From Puccinia triticina (Eukaryota > Basidiomycota > Pucciniomycetes > Pucciniales > Pucciniaceae), in the NCBI RefSeq assembly GCF_026914185.1, contig NC_070563.1, forward strand, positions 7,027,001 through 7,091,000: 64,000 bases of DNA, given 5' to 3'. This document shows positions 45,882 to 55,929 of the stretch, one piece after another (position 1 is the stretch's first letter; each line of letters starts with the position of its first letter). A program made the position numbers and the translations under genes. The notes beneath the pieces were generated by a model, which had not been told where the DNA came from, did not search any database, and saw only the letters and a list, made by a program, of their open reading frames with translations.

Positions 45882-48123
45882 ACGCTGTCGACCTGGCCTT
45901 CGACGCCACATTTGTCTCCACATTCGTCTCTCTTGCCCAAGTCTCCAAGAAAAACCCCGCACAGGTCGTCAACTTCGTCATGTGCTGGAAGTCTTGTCAG
46001 GCCAAATCGAGCGACGACTATGCCATCCAACGTGCCTTGTGCTTTCTTTGTGAGTACATAGATTTGTCACTGCTTTGACAATTTGAAGCCTCCATCCACT
46101 GACTTGAAAAAACTAATTATCAACTTCAGGAGTCGGACAACGCCCCCGATCCAGACACCTCTTAGTAAGCCTCAGTTCCCTCCCTACCATCACATGTCGT
46201 TTGCAACTGATCATTTGTCTTTTGCTTGGTTAGCTTAACCATTGCTACCACCCTCCAACACCCTCTATCACGTGGGTCATCGAATATCAATGGCCAGGAT
46301 CCCTTGCTAACACCTCTGATTGATCCAGGGGCGTAAATCTCAGCTCTTCAGATTATGGCGCATGGTTGATCATCAAACTGACTCCAATTTGGTACCGTAA
46401 GCTTTCCTGTCCCACCCATTTGATGCATGGTTAATGGTGCAAGCAGCCAAAAAAGCCAGGAAGATTATGGAGCAGCCGCAGTACAAAAACATTATCCTAA
46501 ACAAGCAATTTCTTGGCCCGTCCGTGCAATCTGACGCCGAATGGCTTGTGAGCGTTAAAAACTGCGTTAGAACTGAATGTGAGTCTCTGCGGGCCCATAA
46601 CATGTCCAACCTGTTGCTGGTACTAAGTTCTTGTTTTCTCACGAGCCTACAGCTCACCCTCTGGGTACTTGCGCCTTGATGCCTAAGGACCATGCAGGTG
46701 TTGTTGACCCTCAACTCAAAGTTTACGGTACAGAAAATTTGAGAGTTGTGGATGCCAGGTAATGCGAAATCAGTGCTCACGTTCTGCGTTCGACATGTCA
46801 TTCTAACTTTCTTTTGTATCTCGAAATGACAGTGTTATTCCAATTCAGATTGGAGCTCACCCAGCGCTTACAATTTACGCAATTGCAGAAAAAGCAGCCG
46901 AGTTGATCTTAAACCCCACCACGTGAGCTTCGCCGATCTATTGCGCTTTTTAAATAAGGACTCGTCCATTATGTACTTTTAAATAATGACTTATTCATTA
47001 TATTCTTCCTACTTTTCTTATTCCTACCTACAGCAAACCTCTCCTCCCAAACCTTCTGCAATAACAATGTGCGCTTGAATGTTTCAATTCACGCGCTGTA
47101 AACTCGAATTTCTGTCATATTTATTTTACTTATTTTGTTGTAGCAGATGTATTAGCAATGCTGTTTATGGATTCTTCCACTCCTGCTGCTGCTGCTCAGT
47201 CTCACATCTGCCCGGACGAGCAACCCAGGGTCACCAGCGGCAACTCCCTCAATCTTCGCCGGGTCACGGCTGTCCTCTCCGAGCGCAAACACGTAAGCTG
47301 GCTGATCATATCTGTCGCCCTCAGATCTAATCCTTCTCTCCCGGCAGCTGGCGCTGGTCTACATCCTATGTCGCGCCTTGATCTCCGTCGTCCAAGTGGT
47401 CACCCGGGAAGCACTAGGAGAAGACCTTGGCACCCGTCTGGAAGAGATCATCTTCAACTCAATCAAGAATGCCGATCCGTAGGTTGAGTCGTTGCTTGTC
47501 CATCTGCCCTGTCTCACATTCCTCACCGGCAACGGTTTTTCGTATACAGGCACGTCACCGCCAGGACACCCAACAAACAGGCCAACATGAACATGTTCGC
47601 CTATCTCCTTGGAGCCTTGTCCAACATCAGGTAAGCAGCCATCTCACTCATTCACAAAAAGTCTTATTCACCATGCCTGCCATACCCCACAGATTCACGA
47701 GCGTCAGCAACCGTTTTGCCGCCGAAATGGACGCAATGAACTGGGTCGCCCATCTTCGCGACCAGAAGGACGGCGAAGCCAGATTGGGATACCTGGTCCA
47801 AGGCGTCCAGTTTCTCAAGCTGAAGGTCTACCCACTCGAGGCATTCAAGGACACCGCCGACTTCATCGCAACCTTCGCCACCCTCTTCGAGTCTTCCAGA
47901 GGCTCATCAGTCAAGACCGCCATGACCAAAACCCTTGGCCCCTTGCTCGCTCAAGTTGTCCAATCGGCCACCGCCGAAGTCAACCACCCGGTTTGGGGCA
48001 AGGCAATCAACCTCATCCTCAGCAAGTCGCACTCCATGTCCGATAAACCCTTGAAATCCAGATACTGGAACTCCACCGTCCCACTGATGTGTGCAGCCGT
48101 CGGCGCCGCCCCGCAAGAGCTCC
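45882..48123 (+). pseudogene. Furry/Tao3/Mor2 (PAG1) cell-morphogenesis scaffold, N-terminal fragment
   Basis: Furry-type proteins scaffold NDR/Orb6 kinase signalling for polarity and cytokinesis, and exceed 2,000 residues. Exons: about 45882-46049 (FDATFVSTFVSLAQVSKKNP, VVNFVMCWKSCQAKSSDDYA); about 47157-47292 (ending VLSERKH); 47348-47478 (LALVYILCRALISVVQVV, EALGEDLGTRLEEIIFN); 47550-47630 (ARTPNKQANMNMFAYLLGA); 47693-48123 (FTSVSNRFAAEMDAMNW, LKLKVYPLEAF, ATAEVNHPVWGKAI, KSRYWNSTVPLMCAA). Coding stops at 48123 in repeat sequence, so most of the protein is missing. The join after 46049 does not reach the next Furry exon cleanly, and a GMC oxidoreductase tail lies between. Clean splice sites in four exons suggest recent loss. 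Confidence 0.82.
46404..46926 (+). pseudogene. GMC oxidoreductase, C-terminal fragment inside the Furry fragment
   Basis: GMC flavoenzymes oxidise alcohols and sugars; the C-terminal domain holds the catalytic His pair. Exons join in frame with GT-AG introns: FLSHPFDAWLMVQAAKKARK (from 46404); then SHPLGTCALMPKDHAGVVDP (catalytic-His motif HPxGTC) to VYGTENLRVVDA; then SVIPIQIGAHPALTIYAIAE, ending at the TGA at 46926. The FAD-binding N-terminal half is not present upstream. It is on the same strand as the Furry exons. Confidence 0.82.
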
Positions 48124-48383
48124 TACAACCCAAAGTTTGCCCCCCGTCTCCACCAAAATTTTGGAACCCACGGGGTTGCGCGTATAAATACACACGTTTA
48201 TCACGTATAACGCGGCAGCCAAACAGGGCCCAAAAAATTTAGTGAATTGTGATAAATATTAATTTGAATATTTTGGAACTTCTTAAGTTGCTTCCTTCAC
48301 CCGCAGTGTGTGAAGTGTTTGAAAACTGCGTGCACTGCAGAGTGCACAAACAACTATTTGCAGTGCGCAAAGTAAGCCCTTAA

Positions 48384-48641
48384 GAGCATCTTCAACGGTC
48401 CAGGTGGATTGGCTTGCCTTCAGCAGCCTGCAAGCGGATGTCCCAAGCTGTCACTAATGTGTCACAGCAGTCTGTATTACGGACTGTTGATTCAGGCTGG
48501 GGTAGATCCCACACTGCCAGTACAGGCCCAAGCTGCCAAAGGAAGCAGCTGAGGGCAGCTTTGATGAGCAGCTCCGCTGAAACCTTCAGCCCGCCAAAGT
48601 CGGACTCAGACCGCGCAACAGCGGCTCCATTGGAGATGCTC
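48384..48641. mobile_element. Tourist-like (PIF/Harbinger) MITE, 258 bp
   Basis: GAGCATCTTCAACGG...CCATTGGAGATGCTC, with TAA duplicated at 48381-48383 and 48642-48644. The terminal GAGCATCTCCAA motif is typical of such MITEs. Confidence 0.85.
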
Positions 48642-48704
48642 TAAAAAATAACACTTCAAGAAAAACACAGACTGGGGGTACAATTGAGAGTGGATTCAAA
48701 CCCT

Positions 48705-48732
48705 ACAGCGGCGCAGCCGCCTTAGCCTCTAG
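48705..48732 (+). mobile_element. Helitron-like 3' terminus, copy 6
   Basis: ACAGCGGCGCAGCCGCCTTA, then GCCTCTAG, then T. Hairpin GCGGC-loop-GCCGC, 8 nt, CTAG. Same strand as the Furry/GMC fragments to its left, but it lies between the arms of the TIR element 48288-48943. Confidence 0.6.
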
Positions 48733-49231
48733 TGATTTTGATCATTCATCAAAATTTATTATTAGAGGAAAATGTGGAAACAAATGTTACAGGTGAGATA
48801 CATGCTGTGAAAAATAGTAAATAAACATTAATTTGGCAGGAATAGATTTACTGACTTGCTTTGTGCACTGCAAAAAGCTCTTTGCACACTGTGCAGTATG
48901 CGCAGTTTTCAAACAGTTTGCGCACCACGGGTGAAGGAAGCAAGTTTTTTTTCATTTTTTTGACCAATCAGACAAGCTTTTTATTGTCCTCTGTGAATTT
49001 TTTGGGAGTTTATTGAAGCTTCCTTGTATGCTAAACAAGCCCACTAAGAAAAAAAATAAGTACAGTAATCAATGTTCCCACAGGCCAAAAAATCCAAAAA
49101 GATTAGTGAATCATGAGAAATATGTATTTAAATGTTTTAGAAATTTTTGGCCACTTTGTGCAAGAATAAGGCTTTCAAAAATGAGGAAAGCTCACCATGT
49201 ACTGGCGCACTTTGGCATAGTTTGAGAGAAA

Positions 49232-49260
49232 CTAGAGGCCAAGGCGGCTTCGCCGCTCCA
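49232..49260 (-). mobile_element. Helitron-like 3' terminus, copy 7
   Basis: A|CTAGAGGCCAAGGCGGCTT, then CGCCGCTCCA. The element would extend right, toward the minus-strand helicase-like fragment at 52.1-52.4 kb. Confidence 0.65.
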
Positions 49261-49269
49261 CTCTCAGGG

Positions 49270-50440
49270 GATATAGTGTTGAAGTCAATTGCAAATTATG
49301 GTACCACAAACAGGCTTGGGTTTTTCAAAATTAATGAATTAACTCTGGCTGCAGATTCAAAGAGATCCCCGTGAAAAGAGCATGAATCATGAGAGCAATG
49401 GACATGTTATCTTTTCTTCCAGCATGCATATCTTTTGGATACCAAACATATTCATACATAATCTAATCAGCAGTCCACGTATTTAGCACCTAAGCTGTTA
49501 CACTTTGTCCAAGGAAATGACAAATAACTGGTGACAGACCGGGAAAATACCCCTAGGAGAGCCAGCTTAAATACCCTGAAGCTTGCCTAGGAGCCTTTTG
49601 TCCCCCTGGTGCCAGGGTGGACCCTGCTTGCCTATTGTAAATTTGGTCTACCGTGAGTGAGTGTATCTTGGCCTGCTCTTTTGCAGAGGTTTCTGGCCTC
49701 AAGGTGCCATTGCCACTTGGCTAGCTTCTTTGGCCGGGGTTTCAGCCGGCTCCAGTCATGGACCTTGGCCACCTCTGCTGCGTGCCACCAACCCCCAATA
49801 AATTGATTCACAGCTTTTTTCAACACATTCTATCAAAAAGCTTGCTTTTGATTTTTGAGAGATACAAATGTTCAGTACAGTGGGATCTCTCCAGTTATCC
49901 AGCCATTTATTCAACCCGGGAAAAACTGAAAATATCTATGGTTTATATCAAATTGCTGACAAACAAGGTGTAATTTTCAAGCTGAGGAGGTATTTATGTA
50001 AGAGGAAGAAAATTATGAGAAACTGTCATTCTTCTGAACACCAAACATCTCCACAAAATGATATGGTGTGAATTTGAATGCTGATTATAGATGGAGGATA
50101 GATAGAGATAAGGAAGGAACAATGTAAAGAATTGTGGTGGGGTCTGGGCCTCAACAACACAGTTGGCAAAGGCCATGCATAGGCGCTGAGGATGGAAGTG
50201 TGTCTGTGAAGAATGATTTAGGTTATGTCCATGGTTTGGGCAAAAACATCCCTTTATCCTAAACCCACTCAAGACATGCCTTGAAGTCCCGGAGCCGCAC
50301 ACTTTTGACAAGGAGAAAATTGGTCAACATATGTTCTCCTTAGCAATGAAAAAAAAAAAAAACTGTTTTGGGGTTTTTTCTATAATGGCAAAGATTTTGA
50401 AGAGAAAATAGCTTCACAAAGACCCCCAAGGAACCTTGTA
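49270..50440. other. Gap without a recognised gene
   Basis: Short frames only. A plain A run occurs at 50347-50360. Confidence 0.4.
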
Positions 50441-50449
50441 AACGCTGAG

Positions 50450-50610
50450 GTCCTGCTACCTATCGCGGTTAGTGGTCAGCCAGAGCTGCTTGAAGAGGGT
50501 CCGGAAGGTCTTGCTGTCCAGCTCCTGGTCATATTTGTGCACAAATATTTCATGGAAATGCCCTGGGATAAACCAGTCCAGGAGAAAGTGAGCGTCGGTG
50601 AGGGCCCGCG
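50450..50610 (-). pseudogene. Unidentified gene fragment
   Basis: A minus-strand frame encodes ALTDAHFLLDWFIPGHFHEI, then FVHKYDQELDSKTFRTLFKQ, ending in a stop near 50460. It looks like real protein sequence, but I do not recognise it, and the upstream frame is disrupted near 50620. Confidence 0.35.
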
Positions 50611-51062
50611 CGCAGCCCCTGCTGTAGGAGGCCGGGCCGAGTGACGCGCTTGCGATGAAAACTGTCCCTTCCTCCAGAACAACCCGATCCTACTCCAGCA
50701 ACAGCTTTGTCTAGAAGTATGGTCAGTGATGCTGGGATCACAGTGGTGGAGAGTTTGGGGGGAAAAAGAAAGACCGACTGATATCCAACTGGGGAATTTG
50801 CCAGCTGTGATCAAATCGCGGATGGTCTCATTCCAACGATTAAAACTGCTGACATTGGTTCTCGTGCCGCCAATATTATTGAGATATCTCAGTAAAAGCA
50901 TACTCATCAACCGGTTGTGTAGTGATACTCAAAGCTGTAACCTAGTTGTGAAACCTAAATGATCATGTTAAATAGTCTCTGTTGTACAATGTACCGGATC
51001 CTATTTTCTTTTCTTCATTCAAGTTTCTCATCTCTTGTATCAACTTCAACTCCGCACAACCA

Positions 51063-51199
51063 GGTGTGCTCGTCGGGGGTCTCGTCAAGTTTGCTCGTGT
51101 GCTGTACTCACACATCGCTGGTCTTTCCAAGGTGTGCTCGTCGGTGGTCTCGTCAAGTTTGCTCGTGTGCTGTACTCACACATCGCTGGTCTTTCCAAG
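51063..51199. repeat. 68-bp tandem duplication
   Basis: Two copies starting GGTGTGCTCGTCGG at 51063 and 51131, nearly identical. Confidence 0.9.
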
Positions 51200-51221
51200 A
51201 CCCTCCGCGCCTTTTTATTCT

Positions 51222-51557
51222 TTAGATATCGATTCCAATGACGGGCAAGTTTTTGATGAGCTCGAAGAAGGTGCAGGCATAGCCGACAAAGCCACTGGCG
51301 GGGCCGGACAGAACCGAATGGAGGACGCAGGAGTGCGCCATATCTGTCCGCTCGCCGTCCAAGTACATCAACTCATCCCGCATCTTCCGCCGCTGTCGGC
51401 ATTTTAGTCTTGCTTGGCATGAAGACTTCTGTTGAAGCCGGCAAAGAAGCCTTTGAGGCAACGACGCGAGTTTGGCGTACGTGGTCAAGAACATCCGGCA
51501 CGCAACCAGCTTGATCATTGGCATGGACACAGACGAAAGCAAGATGTCCGCAAACAC
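51222..51557 (-). pseudogene. Unidentified fragment
   Basis: The minus-strand frame includes KMRDELMYLDGERTDMAHS and SGFVGYACTFFELIKNLPVI. It has a membrane-protein flavour but no family I can name. It ends in a stop beside the tandem duplication. Confidence 0.3.
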
Positions 51558-51851
51558 TAGATCTTGGGACAGCCTGCCAATTGGTTACTCGTGTTCTGGG
51601 GGTGTGCATGTATCTGTTTGTATGTATCTTGATGAGGAAGCAGTTGCCTCTAGAGGAGTATGTGTGTATTGAGACAACCGAAAAGGATTCAAAGCCTCAA
51701 TTCTGATCAGCAGATGGTGTAAAAGCTGTTGATCTGGTTTGTGGAGAGTATATATGTCAGGAGAAGTAAGTGGGGTTGTCTGTGAAGTGTACATGCCATA
51801 GTGCTTGATGATCTTGACTGACTATCTGCTTGTAATTGAACCTCAAAATAT

Positions 51852-52067
51852 CACTGCCAGCATAATTGGCTGGGTTGAGGTTATCCCAGTTAAACTGGGA
51901 TGAACTCAACCAATTTAAACTTGGTTGATCTCAACTCATGAAATATAAATCCAAGGTGCCGCCCTTGGGTTTATATTTCATTGGATGAAATCAACCCATT
52001 TTAAATTGGTTGAGTGCATCCCAGTTAAACTGGGATGACTTCAACCCAGCCAAATATGCTGGCAGTG
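51852..52067. mobile_element. Palindromic MITE, 216 bp
   Basis: CACTGCCAGCATAATTGGCT...inverse at the right end (TATGCTGGCAGTG). The inner palindromes ATCCCAGTTAAACTGGGAT occur in both arms. No clear target duplication. Confidence 0.8.
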
Positions 52068-52088
52068 AATGAAACCCGGACAAACCTT

Positions 52089-52424
52089 TCACACAGAAGG
52101 TTGGATCCAGCTGCCACCACAAAGAATTACATAAATTGGCCATTTCTCCATGGCATTTGCATACCCAATTACCACTGGGAACTGATGTTGCAAGAAAACG
52201 GACACCTTATTATTTGGATTGTTGCAGTGAATCATTGTCCATCCCATTTTTACCTTGCTGCTCACAACTCCTGGGGAAATTTGCCTTGCAATTATAACAA
52301 ACTCTGTCGAATTGCGGACCACCAACCTTGAGCCTTTCTTCAGCTGAAAAAATTCTTTGCCAACAACATTGTATGTTACAAGCTTTGTCAGAATCATTGG
52401 CATTCCACCTCTCAATTTAATCAT
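52089..52424 (-). pseudogene. Possible PIF1/Helitron-type helicase C-terminal remnant
   Basis: The minus-strand frame reads MIKLRGGMPMILTKL, then GSRLVVRNSTEFVIIARQ and FLQHQFPVVIGYANAMEKW. This resembles the order LK-GMP-MLL / GTRL / RRQFP-FAMTI-K in PIF1-like helicases of Helitrons, but the essential TINKSQGQ motif is lost. Upstream (52.4-52.95 kb) the frame shows no clear helicase motifs. Remote similarity judged by eye only. Confidence 0.35.
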
Positions 52425-53044
52425 GACATCCAGTCAAAATCTCTCAAGGACTGATTTGATATCCAATTGGGTTTTGAGTATGACTCCAGGAATATCTCCA
52501 ACCAGCATTGTGTGACACACAAACATCTTCCCTTGATGCAATTTTGACAATCTTGAGTCAGGATTATGCTGGTATAATTCCTCCCTAGCAATAATTGAAC
52601 AACAGCTGAATTAATTGGCAGCAAATAAATTGCCTTCCTCCAACATCCCACTTTCTTAAATCCACAGAATTCTAGACCTGCAGATCTAAGTTTTGGGGAA
52701 AATGGGGCAAAAATTGCCCCATTATTCTCACTTAGCACGTTGAATATCCCCAAAGGCCCAAAGGCCCTATGGATGACCCTCCAGCTGTGCCGGAGCAACG
52801 AGCAAAAGAGGGCCGGTTGGTAAAATAGCCAGGGAGGGCCTAACCAAGCAGTTAGGGGCCTCCCAGGGAGGGGGCGGACGAAACCGAATCCCCTGAGAAT
52901 CAATTGATTCACCTCCTCCTTGTTATATACCCACCAGCAACACCGCACCACACCGCACCTTTAGCAAGACCATGGCCACGCCACCCGCCTCCCTAGCTAC
53001 CGTAACTGCCTTGGTGGTACCTCCACCTCGCCGCGCCACTCCTG

Positions 53045-53940
53045 TTGCCGACAACCCGCATCCCATACTACGTGTGGTCCTTGCCCCGGCAAACAACAAC
53101 CCAGGATCTAACTTGCTTTGATGATCTAGACTACCACTTCGACAACGGAGTGTTCCGAGGGCTGGCGTTTGCCAACTTCCGGTCGGCGTCAGAGGCCGAC
53201 GCGGCAGTCGCAGGGCTCAACGGCTTCGACATCAGCGGGCGCAAGCTGCGCGTCGAGTACAAGAAGGTCTTGCAGGCCGGCGAGAAGGAGCGGATCGAGA
53301 AGGAGAAGGCGATCAAGCGGATGCGCTCGATGCAGCTCCAGAAGGAGTCCTCCCTCCTCGACCAGTACAACTCCTCCGCCCAGCAGCAGCAGCCCGCCTC
53401 GTCCACCCACATCTCCTTTGGGAACTACAGCCATCATGAGGACGACTTCCGGGGCATCGCCCACCGCCCTCCCAATCTCTCCTGAACCCGAACGCCCAAC
53501 AACACCACCAACAGCATCCCTTCCTGTCCTCCAGCCACGACCTGACGAGCAGCGCCCAGCAAGCCTTCGAAAGCTTCTCGCTCTCCTCCGCCGCCGCGCT
53601 GGATCCCAAACAGCAGTCGTCGAAGGAGCTGGACATGAACGACCCCCAGACGCTCGAGCTCTACTCGCGGGTGGTGGTGTTCAAGGAGGACAAGCTGCGC
53701 GACGAGCTCGCGTTCGCCAAGGCGCTCAGCGGGCCCCAGCGCCGCATCGTCCACCAGATCGCCAAGAAGCTTGGCCTCGTCCACCGCTCCGAGGGCCAGG
53801 GCGACAAGCGCTTCGTGGTGGTCTCCAAGCTGTCCGGCAGGGCCCCGGCGCCCCCGCGGATGAGCCGGGTGGCCAGCGCGGCCAACATGGCCCGCGCCGC
53901 CTCCGGCCTCCACCTCTCCTCCGCCCTCCCTCGTCATAAA
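53045..53940 (+). pseudogene. PIN4/Cip1-like RRM plus R3H RNA-binding protein, 5'-truncated and frameshifted
   Basis: Such proteins bind mRNA in stress and cell-cycle control. The plus frame enters in mid-RRM: YHFDNGVFRGLAFANFRSAS (RNP-1-like), then GFDISGRKLRVEYKKVLQAG and a basic helix ERIEKEKAIKRMRSMQLQKE. The front of the RRM is missing or replaced. The frame stops at 53485, and a 1-nt shift around 53465-53475 lets it continue as LLNPNAQQHHQQHPFLSSS into the R3H domain (VVVFKEDKLRDELAFAKAL, RRIVHQIAKKLGLVHRSEGQ). Sequence ends abruptly near 53940, where a COQ6 fragment begins. Third positions are very GC-rich compared with the neighbours, pointing to origin from a different locus. Confidence 0.8.
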
Positions 53941-53954
53941 ATGTATCCCAACCA

Positions 53955-54378
53955 ACTCGCACCGTCCTTGTCGGGTACGCCGCTCTTGTGCCTCATCTGA
54001 TGGCCGGACAAGGCCTCAATCTGGGTCTCGGAGATGCCAGGGAGCTAGCCAAGACGATCCAATGGCGATCAAAAATGGTCAACATTGGTGAGCCTTCACT
54101 CCCAAGTAAATGATGCTGATTGGCACGTTACAAATATTTTTTTTGGCCTTTCTGTGTCCACTTCAGGTGGAATGACAGCCCTGGCGCAGTATGCAAGGTC
54201 AAAGTGATGTCAACAGTCGACAAGGTCAGTAAGCTATACTCGCTAGAGACCCCGCCGGTCTTCTGTGCCCGCTCCGTCGGTGTTGAGGCTCTGAAAGAGC
54301 TGCCCAGCCTTAAGGCAGTGATGATAGGCAGTGCTGGAGGGTCTACCAAGGGCGCTACACAGGCCGGACCCTGGGCTG
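53955..54378 (+). pseudogene. COQ6-type ubiquinone-biosynthesis monooxygenase, C-terminal fragment
   Basis: COQ6/UbiH are mitochondrial flavin hydroxylases of the ubiquinone ring. Right after the PIN4-like sequence the plus strand shows a damaged VLVGxAA motif, then MAGQGLNLGLGDARELAKTI (canonical HPLAGQGLNLG; His/Pro lost), a GT-AG intron (about 54089-54168), GMTALAQYARSK, a frameshift, and VMSTVDKVSKLYSLETPPVF followed by GVEALKELPSLKAVMIG. The order and spacing match the end of COQ6. It is frameshifted and lacks its first two-thirds, so not functional. Confidence 0.8.
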
Positions 54379-54920
54379 CCTTAGCCAACTACAAAGCTGC
54401 CCACATAGAAACTTTGGGCTCATTGGAATCAGACTCAGTCCTTGGGTGGATTAGGTTCTGGCAAGTTTTCAGGCACAGATGCTGGGAGAGGAGGATTTTG
54501 ATGGAGATGATTATTCAAAATCCAAAATGTAATTTACAGAGTGTATAATGGGCAGAAGCCTGTCAATGATGCAAATCACTAATGCAGCTTTGCTTGTTGG
54601 TGGAATTAGGCCATAAAGGTTTGCATATCTCACAAAAAACACATTTTTTGTGGCACTCAATTATGATTCAACAAATGGGGGCTTGGTTTTCAAATTAAAT
54701 GTGGTGAATTGCTTTAGATTTACATTGTATTAAACTCAAGCCTGTACCTATTTCACTGCCAGGTATGATCAAACCTGGTATGTTTTAATTTATAGCAGAA
54801 AAACTATCACATTGGGATGGTGCAAGATGACTGAGACTCCCCTTCCAGCAAAAAATATTTGAGTGCTTGTGTGAGGCATTCTGACAGGTACCACTTATAT
54901 GTTTTCCTTGTAAAGGCCCT

Positions 54921-54937
54921 GGGGGGGGGGGGGGGGG
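54921..54937. repeat. Homopolymer run of 17 G
   Basis: Uninterrupted G run just inside Helitron-like terminus copy 8. Confidence 0.9.
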
Positions 54938-54958
54938 TAAGACATAGGCTGCTGTCCC

Positions 54959-54987
54959 TGCAGCGGCGAAGCCGCCTTGGCCTCTAG
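54959..54987 (+). mobile_element. Helitron-like 3' terminus, copy 8
   Basis: TGCAGCGGCGAAGCCGCC, then TTGGCCTCTAG, then T. The best-preserved plus-strand copy. It lies 0.6 kb downstream of, and on the same strand as, the PIN4-COQ6 fragments. Confidence 0.68.
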
Positions 54988-55304
54988 TGTTCACAATACC
55001 ACAGTAAACAAAATTGACCCCTTCTGCATGGAAAACGGTTGTTCAATTTTCCCCATTGTCATTGGGCAGGTAAGGCTGGTGGCAGCGCTGGCAGGGAAAA
55101 AGGTGCTGAGTGAGCTGCCCTTGTATAATTGTCCATCAATGAGAATCTGAGATCAAGTTGATAGCTTAGGGAAGTGGTTTTGAGGTACAACAAAGAGTAG
55201 ATCTTTGTCAGCGGTATTGTTGAGGTTCTGGATGAGGGAATAAGATTGGATATTGGATCAAAGGTTTGGTGTGCAGAGTCAGAGAATCAACAAGAATTGG
55301 GATT

Positions 55305-55922
55305 GGGAGAGTTTGAAGAGTCTTGAGAGTACTGGAGGACTTCCAGCCGGTCTGGAAACCCAGATTTTCCCAGATTTTGCAGGGAAATCTAGGCAGATCT
55401 AGGATTTGGGATGATCAAGCCCAGATTTCCCCGCAAAATATGGAAAAATCTGAGTTCCCAGATTGACAGGAAGTCCTCCACTGGCAGTAAAACTTATTTT
55501 CTGGCCGCCTGCCAGATTGGACACCACACCAGTGTTGTAATAAAAGTGTGTTTCCTGATACAAGAGAAGAAATGCAGAAAAAAAACAGAGAATATAAAAA
55601 TGAAGAAACCAGACCAAAAAAACAAATTGAATAAACCCACATAGTACATGTGTTAGGAAAAAAAAAAACAAGAACTTTAGAAGGCAAGAAAGGGAAGAAA
55701 ATCTTGATGAAGGGATAATAATTTTGATTTATTGAGGATTGAGATCTTGATTTGAGTTTTTGAGGTTGGCAAAGGTGACAATGAGTCTCTATGAACTGAT
55801 CAACTTGGGAGAGTTTGAAGAGTCTTGAGAGTACTGGCAGTAAAAATGATTTTCTGGCAGCCTACCAGATTGGACACCACACTGGTTTCAAAATAAAAGT
55901 GGGTTGCCTGATAAGAAGTGGT
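55305..55922. repeat. Segmental duplication (two copies about 500 bp apart)
   Basis: GGGAGAGTTTGAAGAGTCTT starts at 55305 and 55807. The following 100 bp (GGCAGTAAAA..., CCAGATTGGACACCACAC, AATAAAAGTG) is shared. The first copy is interrupted by the 146-bp MITE. Confidence 0.85.
55334..55479. mobile_element. MITE, 146 bp, with its empty site visible nearby
   Basis: GGAGGACTTCCAGCC...GACAGGAAGTCCTCC, flanked by ACT (55331-55333 and 55480-55482). The duplicate copy at 55807 onward has the unoccupied site GAGAGTACTGGCAG, which proves insertion. A related sequence (GGAGGACTTTCATC...) starts at 33658. Confidence 0.88.
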
Positions 55923-55929
55923 GCTCTGC

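Larger units (their letters stand above)
48288..48943. mobile_element. TIR element containing a Tourist MITE and a Helitron-like end
   Basis: The left end TTGCTTCCTTCACCCGCAG and the inverted right end GGGTGAAGGAAGCAAG have arms of about 95 bp sharing TTTGAAAACTGCG and TGCAGTGCGCAAAG-type words. Target duplication not determined. Confidence 0.65.

Noticed and set aside
46373..46801. 142-codon minus-strand frame
   Set aside because: Antisense of the GMC oxidoreductase exons, which have clear family motifs on plus.
52421..52951. 176-codon minus-strand frame
   Set aside because: No clear motif. It may include helicase debris, but the hydrophobic, Trp/Leu/Phe-rich translation was not convincing as a gene.
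53169..53962. Long alternative frames on both strands over the PIN4-like fragment
   Set aside because: Shadow frames caused by extreme GC bias; only the RRM and R3H frames show domain sequence.
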